64,000 bases of DNA from Rhodocaloribacter sp964552015 (GCA_964552015.1 CAZKFR010000002.1:59008-123007), one strand, 5' to 3'. Counted from the first letter of the stretch, positions 1 through 8,500 are shown. Made by a program: numbers and translations. Notes: generated from the letters alone by a model not told the origin.

Positions 1-17
1 ATCTGGTCTCCGGATTT

Positions 18-1604
18 GTGCGCCGCGTACTGGGCGGGGTGCCCTTCCTCTGGTTGTTTGTCATTGGCCTGGCGCTGGCGTGCATGGCGCCGGCCCGGGC
101 GCTGGGGCAGGACGTGGATACGGCCACGGCTGCCGTCGAAGCCGCCGCCGCGCACGCGGGCGATCCCGCTGCCGGCCACGAAGCAGCCGGGGAGGCGACC
201 GGGATGCAGGACGCCGGCGAGCACGGTCAGGAGGCCGGGCACGGCGGGGAGCACCCGGAACCGCCCGTGTGGCTCGTGCTGCCGTTCGTAGCCATCCTGC
301 TCATGATCGCCACCGGGCCGCTCTTCTATCCCCACCACTGGCACCACCATTATCCCAAATATGCCATCGGGCTGGGGCTCATCGTGGTGTTCTACTACAT
401 CTTCGGGATGGGGACCGTCGTGCCCGTGCAGCACGCGCTCGATGAATACCTGTCGTTCATCGCGCTGGTCGCCTCGCTCTTCATCGCGGCCAGCGGCATC
501 TTCGTGAGCATCAACGCGAAAGGGACGCCCCGCAACAACATCATCCTGCTGTTCTGCGCTTCGGTCATCGCCAACCTGATCGCCACGACCGGCTCGGCGA
601 TGCTCTTCATCCGCTCCTTTATGCGGCTGAACAAAGGGCGACTGAAGGCCTATCATATCATCTTCTTCATCTTCCTCGTCGCCAACGTGGGTGGGGCGCT
701 GACCCCCATCGGCGACCCGCCGCTGTTCCTCGGCTTCCTCCGTGGCGTGCCGTTCTTCTGGACGTTCATGCACGTCTGGTACATCTGGCTGCCGACGACC
801 ATCATGATCCTGGCGGTCTTCTACGTGTTCGACAAACGGAACAAGCTGGAGAGCCCGGATCCGGAGCCCGGTAAGCCGCTCCTCGGCCTGCAGGGGACTA
901 AGAGCTTCTTCTGGGTCCTGCTGATCATCCTGCTCGTGTTCGTCGACCCGAACGTCTTCCCCTGGGTGCCGAGCCCGAAGAACCTGCATCTGCCCTTCGG
1001 CTTCCACCTGCCGCTGGGGATCCGGGAGGCCGGGATGTTCCTCGTGGCGTTCCTGGCCTACAAGACGGCCGACAAGGAGGCCATGGCGAAGAACGAGTTC
1101 AACTTCGAGCCGATCCGGGAGGTGGGGTGGCTCTTCCTGGGCATCTTTGCCACGATGCAGCCGGCCCTCGAACTCATCAGTTCGTTTGCGCAGCACCATG
1201 CCGAGGACCTGACGGTCGGAATGTTCTACTGGGGGACGGGGGCGCTCTCGGGCATCCTGGACAACGCGCCGACGTACCTCAACTTCGTGGCGGCGGCCAT
1301 GGGTAAGTTCGGCCTCGATGTGAACCTGCCGGCGCACGTGAAGGACTTCGCCCTGCCGGAGATGGCCCATCCGGACTCGTGGCACTTCCTGCAGGCGATC
1401 TCGGTGGCCGCCGTGTTCTTCGGGGCGATGAGTTACATCGGGAACGCACCGAACTTCATGGTGAAAGCCATCGCGGAGGCGAACGGTGTCGAGACGCCCT
1501 CGTTCATGGGCTACATCCTCCGGTACTCGATCCCGATTCTGCTGCCCATTTACTTCGTGATCTACGTCATCTTCTACAGCGGGTGGGTTCTGCCCGTCAA
1601 CTGA
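18..1604 (+). CDS. nhaD: NhaD-type sodium:proton antiporter
   Basis: Polytopic inner-membrane ion transporter that exchanges Na+ for H+. Residues 1-31 form a signal-like hydrophobic segment. Residues 32-78 are a His/Glu/Ala-rich extracytoplasmic linker, and about a dozen membrane segments follow. Family motifs are visible: TGSAMLFIRSF, GDPPLFLGF and LDNAPTYLNF. The GTG at 18 is chosen because it gives a clean N-terminal hydrophobic segment, but the frame stays open to the window edge, so a start further upstream cannot be excluded. It lies 9 bp before pcd and 310 bp before nuoN on the same strand, so it is probably the last part of a complex I operon. An nhaD-like gene inside the complex I locus is known in Rhodothermus marinus. 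Linking its activity to complex I is inference. Confidence 0.88.
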   Translation: MRRVLGGVPFLWLFVIGLALACMAPARALGQDVDTATAAVEAAAAHAGDPAAGHEAAGEATGMQDAGEHGQEAGHGGEHPEPPVWLVLPFVAILLMIATGPLFYPHHWHHHYPKYAIGLGLIVVFYYIFGMGTVVPVQHALDEYLSFIALVASLFIAASGIFVSINAKGTPRNNIILLFCASVIANLIATTGSAMLFIRSFMRLNKGRLKAYHIIFFIFLVANVGGALTPIGDPPLFLGFLRGVPFFWTFMHVWYIWLPTTIMILAVFYVFDKRNKLESPDPEPGKPLLGLQGTKSFFWVLLIILLVFVDPNVFPWVPSPKNLHLPFGFHLPLGIREAGMFLVAFLAYKTADKEAMAKNEFNFEPIREVGWLFLGIFATMQPALELISSFAQHHAEDLTVGMFYWGTGALSGILDNAPTYLNFVAAAMGKFGLDVNLPAHVKDFALPEMAHPDSWHFLQAISVAAVFFGAMSYIGNAPNFMVKAIAEANGVETPSFMGYILRYSIPILLPIYFVIYVIFYSGWVLPVN

Positions 1605-1613
1605 CCCTGTGCC

Positions 1614-1904
1614 ATGAGCGAACCCCTGACGAAATCGGACATCGAGGCGGCCCTGCGGGATCTGCCGGGGTGGCGCCATGAAGACGACGCGTTGCGGAAG
1701 ACGTTCACATTTTCCGACTTCCGGGAGGCGTTCAGTTTTCTGGTGCGCGTGGCCTTCGAGGCCGAGGCGCAGGCGCACCACCCGGAGATCGCCAACGTGT
1801 ACAACCGCGTCACGCTGGCCCTGACGACCCACGACGCGGGCAACCGGGTCACCGCACGTGATGTGCGGCTGGCCCGGTCCATCGAAGCGTTCAACTGGAC
1901 CTGA
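1614..1904 (+). CDS. pcd: pterin-4-alpha-carbinolamine dehydratase (PCD/PhhB family)
   Basis: Small cytoplasmic protein of 96 residues, the usual length for the family. PCD dehydrates 4a-hydroxytetrahydropterin during regeneration of the pterin cofactor of aromatic amino acid hydroxylases. The active-site signature is visible: E51, the H55-H56-P57 triplet, Y63-N64, and T72-H73. The usual GG after the TH motif is replaced by GNR. No aromatic amino acid hydroxylase gene lies in the window. It sits 9 bp after nhaD and 10 bp before nuoN, so all three are almost certainly co-transcribed. PCD in the complex I locus has been reported for Rhodothermus marinus. Its job there, metabolic or structural, is not resolved by sequence. 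Confidence 0.9.
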   Translation: MSEPLTKSDIEAALRDLPGWRHEDDALRKTFTFSDFREAFSFLVRVAFEAEAQAHHPEIANVYNRVTLALTTHDAGNRVTARDVRLARSIEAFNWT

Positions 1905-1914
1905 TTCCGATTCT

Positions 1915-3399
1915 ATGGACTTCGCACAGGCCTACGACGCCCTGCCGGCCGATCTCGGCCGGGCCTTTCCGCTGGTGCTGCTGGTGGTGACGGGGCTCGC
2001 CGCCGTCGTCATCGATGCGTTCCGGAACAACCACCGCTCGATTCCCTGGCTGAGCCTGGCCGCGCTGGCCCTCGGGATGGTCTGGGAGGCCGGCAGCGTG
2101 CTGGAGCCGTCTTCGACGGCGTTCCATGACCTGATCCGGGTCGGCGGGTTCGCCTCGTTCGTGAACCTCATCGTGATGGGGGCGGCAGCGCTCACCGTCC
2201 TGCTCTCGGTGCCCTACCTGGAACGGGTGCGGCACGACTACGGCGAGGTGTACGCGATCCTGCTCTTCGCTACGGCTGGCATGATGATGCTCGGATCGGC
2301 CAACAACCTGATCACCATCTTCGTGGGGCTGGAGACGATGTCGGTGTGCCTCTACATCCTGACGGGGCTCATCCGGGAAGACGCCGGCGCCGTCGAGAGT
2401 GCGCTCAAGTATTTCCTGCTGGGGGCCTTCTCGACCGGCTTCTTCCTCTACGGCATCGCCCTGCTCTACGGGGCCACCGGGACGATGTACCTGCCGGCCA
2501 TGCGGGAAGGGTTGACCGCGGGCAACGAGGTGCTCTTCTGGGCCGGCGTGGCCATGCTCCTGATCGGGTTTCTCTTCAAGGTCAGCGCCGCCCCGTTCCA
2601 CATGTGGACACCCGACGCCTACCAGGGGGCACCGACGACGCTGACCGGCTACATGTCCACGGCCTCGAAGGCCGCGGCCTTTGCCTCGCTGACGCTGGTG
2701 CTCTACTTCGCCCTGCCGGCCGAGCGCTGGAGCCTGGTGCTGGCCGTGGTGGCGCTGCTGACGATGGCGGTGGGTAACATCCTGGCGCTGGCGCAGAACA
2801 ACGTGAAGCGCATGCTGGCGTATTCGTCCATCGCGCATGCCGGCTACGTGCTCGTCGGGCTGGCCGCGGGGAGCGCCGAAGGGTACAGCGGCGCGCTCTT
2901 TTACCTGCTCGTCTACACCGTCATGAACATCGGTGCCTTCGGGGTGCTGGCGATGCTGGAGTGGGACGGCAAAGAGGGGCGGGAACAGACGCTCGATTCC
3001 TTGGCCGGCATCGGCTATCGCCGCCCGCTCCTGGGCGTGACGATGGGCTTCTTCATGTTCAGCCTGACGGGGTTCCCGCCCCTGGGGGGCTTCCTGGGTA
3101 AGTACGCCGTCTTCGCGCCGGCCGTGGAAGCCGGCCTCCTCTGGCTCGTCATCCCCGGCGTGCTCCTGAGCGCCGTCTCGGGCTATTATTACCTCCGTGT
3201 GCTCTACGTCTTCTGGATGAAGTCGCCCGACGAGGAGCCGGAGCCCGTGCGGCAGGCCGCCTTCCCCGTGCCCCGCGTCGCTGCCGCCGTGCTGGTCTTC
3301 TGCGCCGTGCTGGTGCTCGTGCTCGGCGTCGTGCCGGGCCTGCTGGACGTCACCGGGGCCTACTTCGAGGGCGCGGCTGCCATGGCCGTCCTGCCGTAG
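1915..3399 (+). CDS. nuoN: NADH-quinone oxidoreductase subunit N
   Basis: Antiporter-like membrane subunit of respiratory complex I (494 residues, about 14 membrane helices) that takes part in proton pumping coupled to quinone reduction. The charged residues of the proton path are in place: E140, K165, K222, K252 and K396. The K222-K252 spacing of 30 and K396 match the essential lysines of the E. coli subunit. Other landmarks are HMWTPDAY at 229-236, NVKRMLAYSSIAHAGY and PPLGGFLGKY. An in-frame GTG lies 57 bp upstream, inside pcd. The ATG at 1915 is preferred because it removes a charged extension and leaves a normal N-terminal helix. A strong hairpin follows 30 bp after the stop. Confidence 0.95.
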   Translation: MDFAQAYDALPADLGRAFPLVLLVVTGLAAVVIDAFRNNHRSIPWLSLAALALGMVWEAGSVLEPSSTAFHDLIRVGGFASFVNLIVMGAAALTVLLSVPYLERVRHDYGEVYAILLFATAGMMMLGSANNLITIFVGLETMSVCLYILTGLIREDAGAVESALKYFLLGAFSTGFFLYGIALLYGATGTMYLPAMREGLTAGNEVLFWAGVAMLLIGFLFKVSAAPFHMWTPDAYQGAPTTLTGYMSTASKAAAFASLTLVLYFALPAERWSLVLAVVALLTMAVGNILALAQNNVKRMLAYSSIAHAGYVLVGLAAGSAEGYSGALFYLLVYTVMNIGAFGVLAMLEWDGKEGREQTLDSLAGIGYRRPLLGVTMGFFMFSLTGFPPLGGFLGKYAVFAPAVEAGLLWLVIPGVLLSAVSGYYYLRVLYVFWMKSPDEEPEPVRQAAFPVPRVAAAVLVFCAVLVLVLGVVPGLLDVTGAYFEGAAAMAVLP

Positions 3400-3429
3400 G
3401 ATCTGGGGGGGCGGGCGTAGCGTTGGGAA

Positions 3430-3461
3430 ACGTTGCGCGTTAATCGTTCAACGCGTAACGT
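3430..3461 (+). terminator. hairpin after nuoN, probable operon terminator
   Basis: A 12-bp inverted repeat (ACGTTGCGCGTT with AACGCGTAACGT, one G-U pair) encloses an 8-base loop. It starts 30 bp after the nuoN stop and ends 30 bp before the next start. There is no U-tract, so termination is inferred from position and stem strength only. Confidence 0.5.
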
Positions 3462-3491
3462 GTACCGCGCATCATTCACCGCACGCCCGGC

Positions 3492-4073
3492 ATGGAAACG
3501 CTGCTCATCGACCTGATCCCGCACGCCCCCCAGATGGGGCTCTACGTCAAGCCCCACATCCCGGCCGACAAGCTGGCCAACGCCCTCCGGGATTACGCGA
3601 AGACGGTCCGTGCCGAGGAGGTGCTGGCGCTCTACGACGCCACGCTGATGGGCAGCGCCCGCGATGGGGCCGTCTTTACGGCCGACCGGTTCGTCTTCCA
3701 GAACAACAACCTGGAGGAACCCCAGGAGATCCGTTACGAGGACCTGGTGCGGGTCACCACCACGAAGAAATTCCTCGGGGGGCGGAAGGTGGAGATCGAC
3801 GTCAATCGCGGGCGCGCCACGGTGACGCTGGAGATCGACTTCTCGGGCAAACCCGAGGCGGCCGGATACGTGGCGCGCTTCCTGAACGAGGCCATGCTGC
3901 GCGGCGTGATGGAGACACGCGAGACCGGCGGGGAGGACGCAACGCCGTTTCCACGTCCGGGTGTGCAGACGGACCTGGAGGCCGTTCGGGCCGCCCTCGA
4001 CGAGCTGCACGAACAGGAACTGCTCTCCGCGGAAGACTGGCACAAACTCCGCCGCTGTATCGGCCTGGAATGA
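3492..4073 (+). CDS. hypothetical protein, PH-like plus SHOCT-like
   Basis: Soluble 193-residue protein with no signal peptide or membrane helix. Residues about 45-110 have the run of beta-strand patterns seen in bacterial PH-like domains (a DATLMGS turn, then AVFTADRFVF and a basic KKFLGGRKVEID strand). The last 35 residues (LDELHEQELLSAEDW) resemble the short SHOCT helix pair often found at the end of such proteins. No catalytic motif is visible. It stands alone between the complex I operon and the superoxide dismutase gene. The domain assignments are pattern recognition, not a database match, and the function is unknown. Confidence 0.7.
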   Translation: METLLIDLIPHAPQMGLYVKPHIPADKLANALRDYAKTVRAEEVLALYDATLMGSARDGAVFTADRFVFQNNNLEEPQEIRYEDLVRVTTTKKFLGGRKVEIDVNRGRATVTLEIDFSGKPEAAGYVARFLNEAMLRGVMETRETGGEDATPFPRPGVQTDLEAVRAALDELHEQELLSAEDWHKLRRCIGLE

Positions 4074-4162
4074 CGGCCCGGGGGGACATGTGGCAAAACA
4101 TAGTGCGTCGTAATCCGTAAGAAAGAACAGTTCGAAAACCGACGCATCAACCCCATCAAACC

Positions 4163-4167
4163 GGAGG
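4163..4167 (+). promoter_or_regulatory. ribosome binding site of sodA
   Basis: A GGAGG ends 5 bases before the ATG at 4173. Most genes in this window lack a recognisable Shine-Dalgarno sequence, so this one suggests strong translation and fixes the start. Confidence 0.7.
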
Positions 4168-4172
4168 ATACC

Positions 4173-4802
4173 ATGGCACATACACTCCCTGATCTGCCCT
4201 ATCCCTATGACGCGCTCGAACCCCATATCGACGCGCGCACGATGGAGATCCATCATACGAAGCACCATCAGGGGTACGTGAACAACCTCAACAAGGCGCT
4301 CGAAGGACACGCAGACCTGCAGGCCCGGAGCCTCGAAGACCTGCTGCGTGGGATCGATGAGGTCCCCGAGGCCATCCGCACGGCCGTGCGCAACAATGGC
4401 GGCGGGCACGCCAACCACAGCCTGTTCTGGACGATCATGTCGCCGAACGGCGGGGGGGCGCCGCAGGGTAGCCTGGCCGAGGCCATCGAGGCCGCCTTCG
4501 GGTCCTTCGAGGCCTTCAAGGAGAAGTTCTCGGCTGAGGCTGCCGGGCGCTTCGGCAGCGGCTGGGCCTGGCTCGTCGTCGACCAGGACGCCAACCTCCA
4601 GGTCTACAGCACCGCCAACCAGGACAGCCCCTATATGCAGGGCCACACGCCCATCCTGGGGCTCGACGTCTGGGAGCATGCCTACTACCTGCATTACCAG
4701 AACCGCCGCCCGGACTATATCCAGCACTGGTGGAACGTGGTGAACTGGGAGCAGGTCGCCAGGAATTACGAAGCCGCCCGCAGCGCCGTTGCGGCCGGGT
4801 GA
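4173..4802 (+). CDS. sodA: superoxide dismutase, Mn-type
   Basis: Fe/Mn-family superoxide dismutase (209 residues, normal length) that converts superoxide to hydrogen peroxide and oxygen. The four metal ligands are visible: H27, H82, D165 and H169 (LDVWEH). Second-shell H31 and Y35 are present. GGHANHSLFW together with a Gln in STANQDSP, where Mn enzymes carry their active-site Gln, favours manganese or cambialistic use over iron. There is no signal peptide, so it is cytoplasmic. It converges with a peroxiredoxin gene and shares a terminator with it, putting superoxide and peroxide removal side by side. Confidence 0.96.
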   Translation: MAHTLPDLPYPYDALEPHIDARTMEIHHTKHHQGYVNNLNKALEGHADLQARSLEDLLRGIDEVPEAIRTAVRNNGGGHANHSLFWTIMSPNGGGAPQGSLAEAIEAAFGSFEAFKEKFSAEAAGRFGSGWAWLVVDQDANLQVYSTANQDSPYMQGHTPILGLDVWEHAYYLHYQNRRPDYIQHWWNVVNWEQVARNYEAARSAVAAG

Positions 4803-4828
4803 GGTCGTCCGACCGTTGCAGGGTTTGC

Positions 4829-4863
4829 GAAGGGCAGCCGGGTCTACGTGCCGGCTGCCCTTC
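4829..4863. terminator. bidirectional terminator between sodA and prxQ
   Basis: Perfect 13-bp stem (GAAGGGCAGCCGG with its complement) around a 9-base loop, followed on the plus strand by a TTC-rich tail. It lies 27 bp after the sodA stop and 27 bp after the peroxiredoxin stop, so it serves both convergent genes. Confidence 0.85.
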
Positions 4864-4889
4864 TTCGTTGGGAGCCGGCACACCCGCGT

Positions 4890-5345
4890 CTAGGCGAGGC
4901 GTTCGAGGTTGCGCAGAACCATCTTCACGTGCCCCTCGGCGTTGAACGGGTTGTCGTACACGTCGAGGATACGGTGGTGGCGATCGAGCAGGTAGGTCAC
5001 CCGGCGCGGCAGCGGCAGCAGGGGATAGCGGGCTTCGTACCGGTCGATGACGGCGGCGTCCGGGTCGGAGAGGAGCAAGAACGGCAGCCGATACCGTTCC
5101 TGGAAACGACGATGTTGTTCGAGGGTGTCGCGGCTGATGCCCAGGAGCAGCAGGCCGGCTTCCTGCAGGGGGGCGAAGTGGTCGCGGAACAGACAGGCCT
5201 CGGCCGTGCAGACGGGCGAGGCATCCTGCGGATAGAAGAACAGGACACAGGGGGTGCCGGCGGCATCCCGGCTGAGCGTGAAGTCGCGCCCTTCCGTGGA
5301 AGGCAGGGTAAAGTCGGGAGCCGGCGTGCCGGGAGCCAGGGGCAT
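4890..5345 (-). CDS. bcp: thioredoxin-dependent peroxiredoxin, PrxQ/BCP type
   Basis: Cytoplasmic thiol peroxidase of 151 residues that reduces hydrogen peroxide and organic peroxides using thioredoxin. The peroxidatic C46 and resolving C51 lie five apart in CTAEAC, after FFYPQDASPV, which is diagnostic of the PrxQ/BCP class. The supporting arginine is in RRVTYLLD. The Pro-x-x-x-Thr/Ser-x-x-Cys pattern of the family is loosened here (SPVC rather than TPGC). Paired tail-to-tail with sodA. Confidence 0.92.
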   Translation of the reverse strand: MPLAPGTPAPDFTLPSTEGRDFTLSRDAAGTPCVLFFYPQDASPVCTAEACLFRDHFAPLQEAGLLLLGISRDTLEQHRRFQERYRLPFLLLSDPDAAVIDRYEARYPLLPLPRRVTYLLDRHHRILDVYDNPFNAEGHVKMVLRNLERLA

Positions 5346-5454
5346 GGCGATGCGGGGTCACAGGGGTCGAAGCAGGCACGGGTTCAACGCAGGGATGCCC
5401 GGGAGGGCTCCCCGGCGCCACGCGAAACCGGCATCCGTCGTGCGCCCGGCCCGG

Positions 5455-6591
5455 TCAGCGCCGGTCCAGGGGGGCAAAGGCCGGGGTAATCTTCTCGTCG
5501 AGGCCGAGGAAGATGAAGTGGTCGAAGTAGTAGTGGATCAACAGGAACGAGAGGACGACGCTGTAGAAGGCGAAGTAGTGCTGGTCGCTGTGAACCCGGT
5601 CGTGCAGAAGAGAACCCATCAGCGGGCCGGTTTCGAACCAGCCGAAGTGGACCACGAGCGCCAGTGTGGCCAGAAAGAGCATCCCGGCGCCGAGGGTGAA
5701 GGCCAGGCACATCCCGTAGAGCTTGAACCCGCTGCCGGAGATCTTTTGCACCATGCGTGAGCTCATCAACCCCCGGCTGGCTCGCAGCCGGTTCAGGTAG
5801 AGCACCAGAGCCAGGTACTGGAACGAGTGCCATACGTTGAGGCCCTGAAAGGCCACATCCAGGTTTTCGAGCGTGGGTGTGATCAGGAAAAGCCCGGTCG
5901 CTACCGCCATGTGGAGCGTCTTGGGACCGTGAAAGAGCCCGTGCCGGTATTCCCACACGGTCTTGACGAGGAAAGCCGCCAGGAAGCCGAGGAACAGTAC
6001 CCAGATGACGTACGGGAGCCACTCCATCCGGAGCACGTCGGGAAAGAGGAGGGTGCGCCCGCCGGTTTCGAACTGGCTATGGATCAACTTGCTGGTGGCG
6101 ATGGGGTAGAGGGAGGTGAAGAGCAGGCCGTAGTCGATGATACGGGAAGACCATCGCCAGCCGCGCGGGTCCTTCATCCGGTAGGCGTCGGCGACGTAGG
6201 CGGCCTGGTGGATGACGTGCACCGAGGCCCAGAAGAAAAAGATCGTTACGAGCAAGGTCAGGTTGAGGACGGCCAGCGTGACGATGAGGACCGGCAGCAG
6301 GTAGGCGCCCCGGGCATAGACCGGATAGCGCCGGCGGAAGTCCGGTTCCATGAGCGTCATCGTATAGGTCGCGAACAGGTGCGGCCCGCCGATGAGCATC
6401 GTCACGATCAGATCGACGTAGATGTTGCTCTGCAGGAAGGCATGGCTGATGTGGGGAAACACCAGCAGCACGGACGAGAAGATGATGAAGGAGAGATCGT
6501 AAGCCGGACTCACCAGCCAGAGGTCATGCCGGTCCAGGCGCAGCATGGGCGGCGCGAGGGCGGTAGGGGTCTGTAGGGTGGCCATGGGCAT
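5455..6591 (-). CDS. histidine-rich polytopic membrane protein, unknown
   Basis: Membrane protein of 378 residues with about eight or nine hydrophobic helices. Histidines recur near helix ends: H71 (GGPHLFAT), H125 and H128 (HVIH), H255 (WHSFQY), H338, and H353/D357/H358 (HYYFDH). Such a set is what one expects of a membrane metal or heme site, as in desaturase-like or carotenoid-cleaving membrane enzymes, but I do not recognise the family and no known signature is complete. The start could also be the second Met two codons later. The gene follows the peroxiredoxin on the same strand after 109 bp, so co-transcription is possible. Function unknown. Confidence 0.8.
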   Translation of the reverse strand: MPMATLQTPTALAPPMLRLDRHDLWLVSPAYDLSFIIFSSVLLVFPHISHAFLQSNIYVDLIVTMLIGGPHLFATYTMTLMEPDFRRRYPVYARGAYLLPVLIVTLAVLNLTLLVTIFFFWASVHVIHQAAYVADAYRMKDPRGWRWSSRIIDYGLLFTSLYPIATSKLIHSQFETGGRTLLFPDVLRMEWLPYVIWVLFLGFLAAFLVKTVWEYRHGLFHGPKTLHMAVATGLFLITPTLENLDVAFQGLNVWHSFQYLALVLYLNRLRASRGLMSSRMVQKISGSGFKLYGMCLAFTLGAGMLFLATLALVVHFGWFETGPLMGSLLHDRVHSDQHYFAFYSVVLSFLLIHYYFDHFIFLGLDEKITPAFAPLDRR

Positions 6592-6747
6592 GCACGTTCA
6601 TCGGTTCCGTAGGCAGAACCTCATCCGCCCGAGGCACAGGGCGGGCCGCCAGACGACCCGATGCCATCCTGCGGAGACAGGGAGTCCCATGGCGTCGGCA
6701 CGTACAACGTACAGGCGCGCCCGGCTCTGGGCAGGGGGAGCAACCAG

Positions 6748-6778
6748 AAAGGGGGTCCCCTCGCGGGCGACCCCCTTT
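6748..6778. terminator. terminator of the small secreted protein gene
   Basis: Perfect 10-bp stem AAAGGGGGTC/GACCCCCTTT around an 11-base GC-rich loop. On the minus strand it lies 23 bp after the stop of the 6802-7227 gene and ends in CTTTCTGGTT. It is the most classical intrinsic terminator in the window. Confidence 0.85.
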
Positions 6779-6801
6779 GCGTGTCGTTTCGAGCACGAAG
6801 A

Positions 6802-7227
6802 TTACATCATCGTGCCCGGCGTCACGTCCTTCCACGTGCCGTTTTCCTTCACCTCGACCTTAGTCGCAATGATGCCGCCGTCGAAGACCTTGTCGCCGGT
6901 GACGCGGGCCTCTTTGGCCATGTGGTCTTTCAGGGCGGTGGCCGGCGTCAGCAGCACGTACGTCTTACCGTCTTTGGTGAGCACGCCCACCGGAATGCCC
7001 ATGCTGGCGCAGGCGGTGGCGCAGTTGGGTACGTCCATCATCTTGCCGTCCTTCTGCACCTTGTGGGTGTTGGTGACGTTCATCTTCGGCTTGCCCATGG
7101 CAACGGCCATGCCATAACACTTGGTGTCGACCAGCGTCCCTTCCACCGTTACGGAGCGAGGCGCCGGTTCAAACGTGGCAGCGAATACGAACGCAACGGC
7201 TGCCAGCAGGGGAATGAGCTGTTTCAT
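6802..7227 (-). CDS. small secreted three-cysteine protein, unknown
   Basis: Exported 141-residue protein. A signal peptide covers residues 1 to about 18 (MKQLIPLLAAVAFVF, then AATF). The mature part has C37 (DTKCYGM), C69 and C73 (NCATACASMG) followed by PVGVLTKDGKTYVLLTP. This spacing recurs in secreted proteins that often pair a cysteine-rich head with a small beta domain. Metal or heme binding is possible but unproved. An in-frame ATG 84 bp upstream exists. The Met at 7227 is preferred because AAGGAGGTAT sits just in front and the signal peptide starts there. Strong ribosome site plus strong terminator suggests a highly expressed single-gene transcript. Confidence 0.85.
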   Translation of the reverse strand: MKQLIPLLAAVAFVFAATFEPAPRSVTVEGTLVDTKCYGMAVAMGKPKMNVTNTHKVQKDGKMMDVPNCATACASMGIPVGVLTKDGKTYVLLTPATALKDHMAKEARVTGDKVFDGGIIATKVEVKENGTWKDVTPGTMM

Positions 7228-7230
7228 AGG

Positions 7231-7240
7231 ATACCTCCTT
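7231..7240 (-). promoter_or_regulatory. strong ribosome binding site
   Basis: AAGGAGGTAT on the minus strand directly in front of the ATG at 7227. It decides the start against the longer in-frame alternative. Confidence 0.8.
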
Positions 7241-7510
7241 GGTTGGTTGAATAGGGTTACGCTATCGGGCTGGAATGCCCCCAGGGGGGTGTGAAGCTGG
7301 TTGATTGCCATCCGTCGGTTGGTGCACCCGGCGGACGGTTCATTACGTGTTGATCGATGCTTCTCTGAAACTTCACAAAAGGGAGGGGTCGACAGAACGT
7401 GAAGGAAAGGGGAGGGTATCGCATATCCGGTGGAAAGCCGTTTTCTTCAAGGGGCTGTCGTATACACCGGTGTTCAAGAACGGAACGGGTTCGTGGGGCT
7501 CGAATTTGCC

Positions 7511-8500
7511 ATGGTGCAGCCACTCCGGGAAAAGCAGATCCGCAAGCCGACGGGCTACTCCCACCATACGCTTCTATTGCTCTTTGTCCTGATCTGGGGA
7601 GGCAACTTCGTGCTGGCGGAAGTGGCGTTGCAGGAGATGGCCCCGATCTCGTTCAGCGTCGCCCGCTTCGTGATGGGGGGCGTGGCCCTGCTTCTTTTGC
7701 TCTACGGACAGTGCCTCGTTCAGGCACGCCGTCAGGGGACCCGTTTCCGTCTTTTTCCGAAGGTGGTCCGGCGCGACTGGCCCCGGCTGATCGGGGTGGC
7801 CGTGCTGGGTGCCCTGCTGGCGCCCTGGCTGGGTATCGAAGGGCTGGGGTTGACGCACGGGGCCCGGGCGGCGCTCTGGCTGGCGCTGGGGCCGGCCGTG
7901 AGCGCCCTGATGGGCTATCTGCTGCGGACCGAACGGATCGGGCGCGTGGGGGTGGTCGGGCTCGGGCTGGCCGGCATCGGGACGCTGGGGCTGGCACTCG
8001 ACGGCCTGGACCCGGCCCGCAGTTACTGGCTCGGGGATCTGATGCTCCTGGGGGCTATCGTGCTGGCGGCGGCGGAGTTACATCTGATCAAGCCGCTGGC
8101 TTCCCACTACGGCGCCACCCCCATGGTGGCGGCCCGGACGATCATCGGCGGGGGACTGTACCTGCTGGTGGCCTCGCCCATGCTCGTGCAGGAGTCCTGG
8201 TTGACGCTGAGCCCCTGGACGTGGGTGGCCATCCTCATCGGGGGCGGCATCGGGGTGGGCGTCGGGCAATGGGTCAAGGTCCGGGCGCTGCACAGCCTGG
8301 GGCCCACCCGCGTCGTGCTCTACGGCAACCTGGTTCCGCTGGCGGCCATCCTGCTGGCCTGGGTGGCCCTGGGGACCGTTCCGACGTGGCTCGAGGGCGC
8401 GGCGGGTGGGTTGATCATCGCCGGGGCCATCCTCCTTCAGGTCGTCGACACCCCCGAACACCTCACCGAAGCCGTCGAGGCGGAGCCGGCCGGGCTTTGA
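7511..8500 (+). CDS. EamA/DMT-family transporter
   Basis: Inner-membrane metabolite exporter of the drug/metabolite superfamily (329 residues, ten helices in two EamA repeats of five). The first repeat opens with FVLIWGGNFVLAEVAL and the second begins near GDLMLLGAIVLAAAEL. The substrate cannot be read from sequence; relatives move amino acids, sugars or nucleotides. An in-frame ATG at 7430 would add a polar 27-residue leader. The ATG at 7511 gives the normal short cytoplasmic N-terminus. It is divergent from the small secreted protein across 283 bp that hold no other gene I can support, and is followed by a peptidase gene after 58 bp. Confidence 0.88.
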   Translation: MVQPLREKQIRKPTGYSHHTLLLLFVLIWGGNFVLAEVALQEMAPISFSVARFVMGGVALLLLLYGQCLVQARRQGTRFRLFPKVVRRDWPRLIGVAVLGALLAPWLGIEGLGLTHGARAALWLALGPAVSALMGYLLRTERIGRVGVVGLGLAGIGTLGLALDGLDPARSYWLGDLMLLGAIVLAAAELHLIKPLASHYGATPMVAARTIIGGGLYLLVASPMLVQESWLTLSPWTWVAILIGGGIGVGVGQWVKVRALHSLGPTRVVLYGNLVPLAAILLAWVALGTVPTWLEGAAGGLIIAGAILLQVVDTPEHLTEAVEAEPAGL

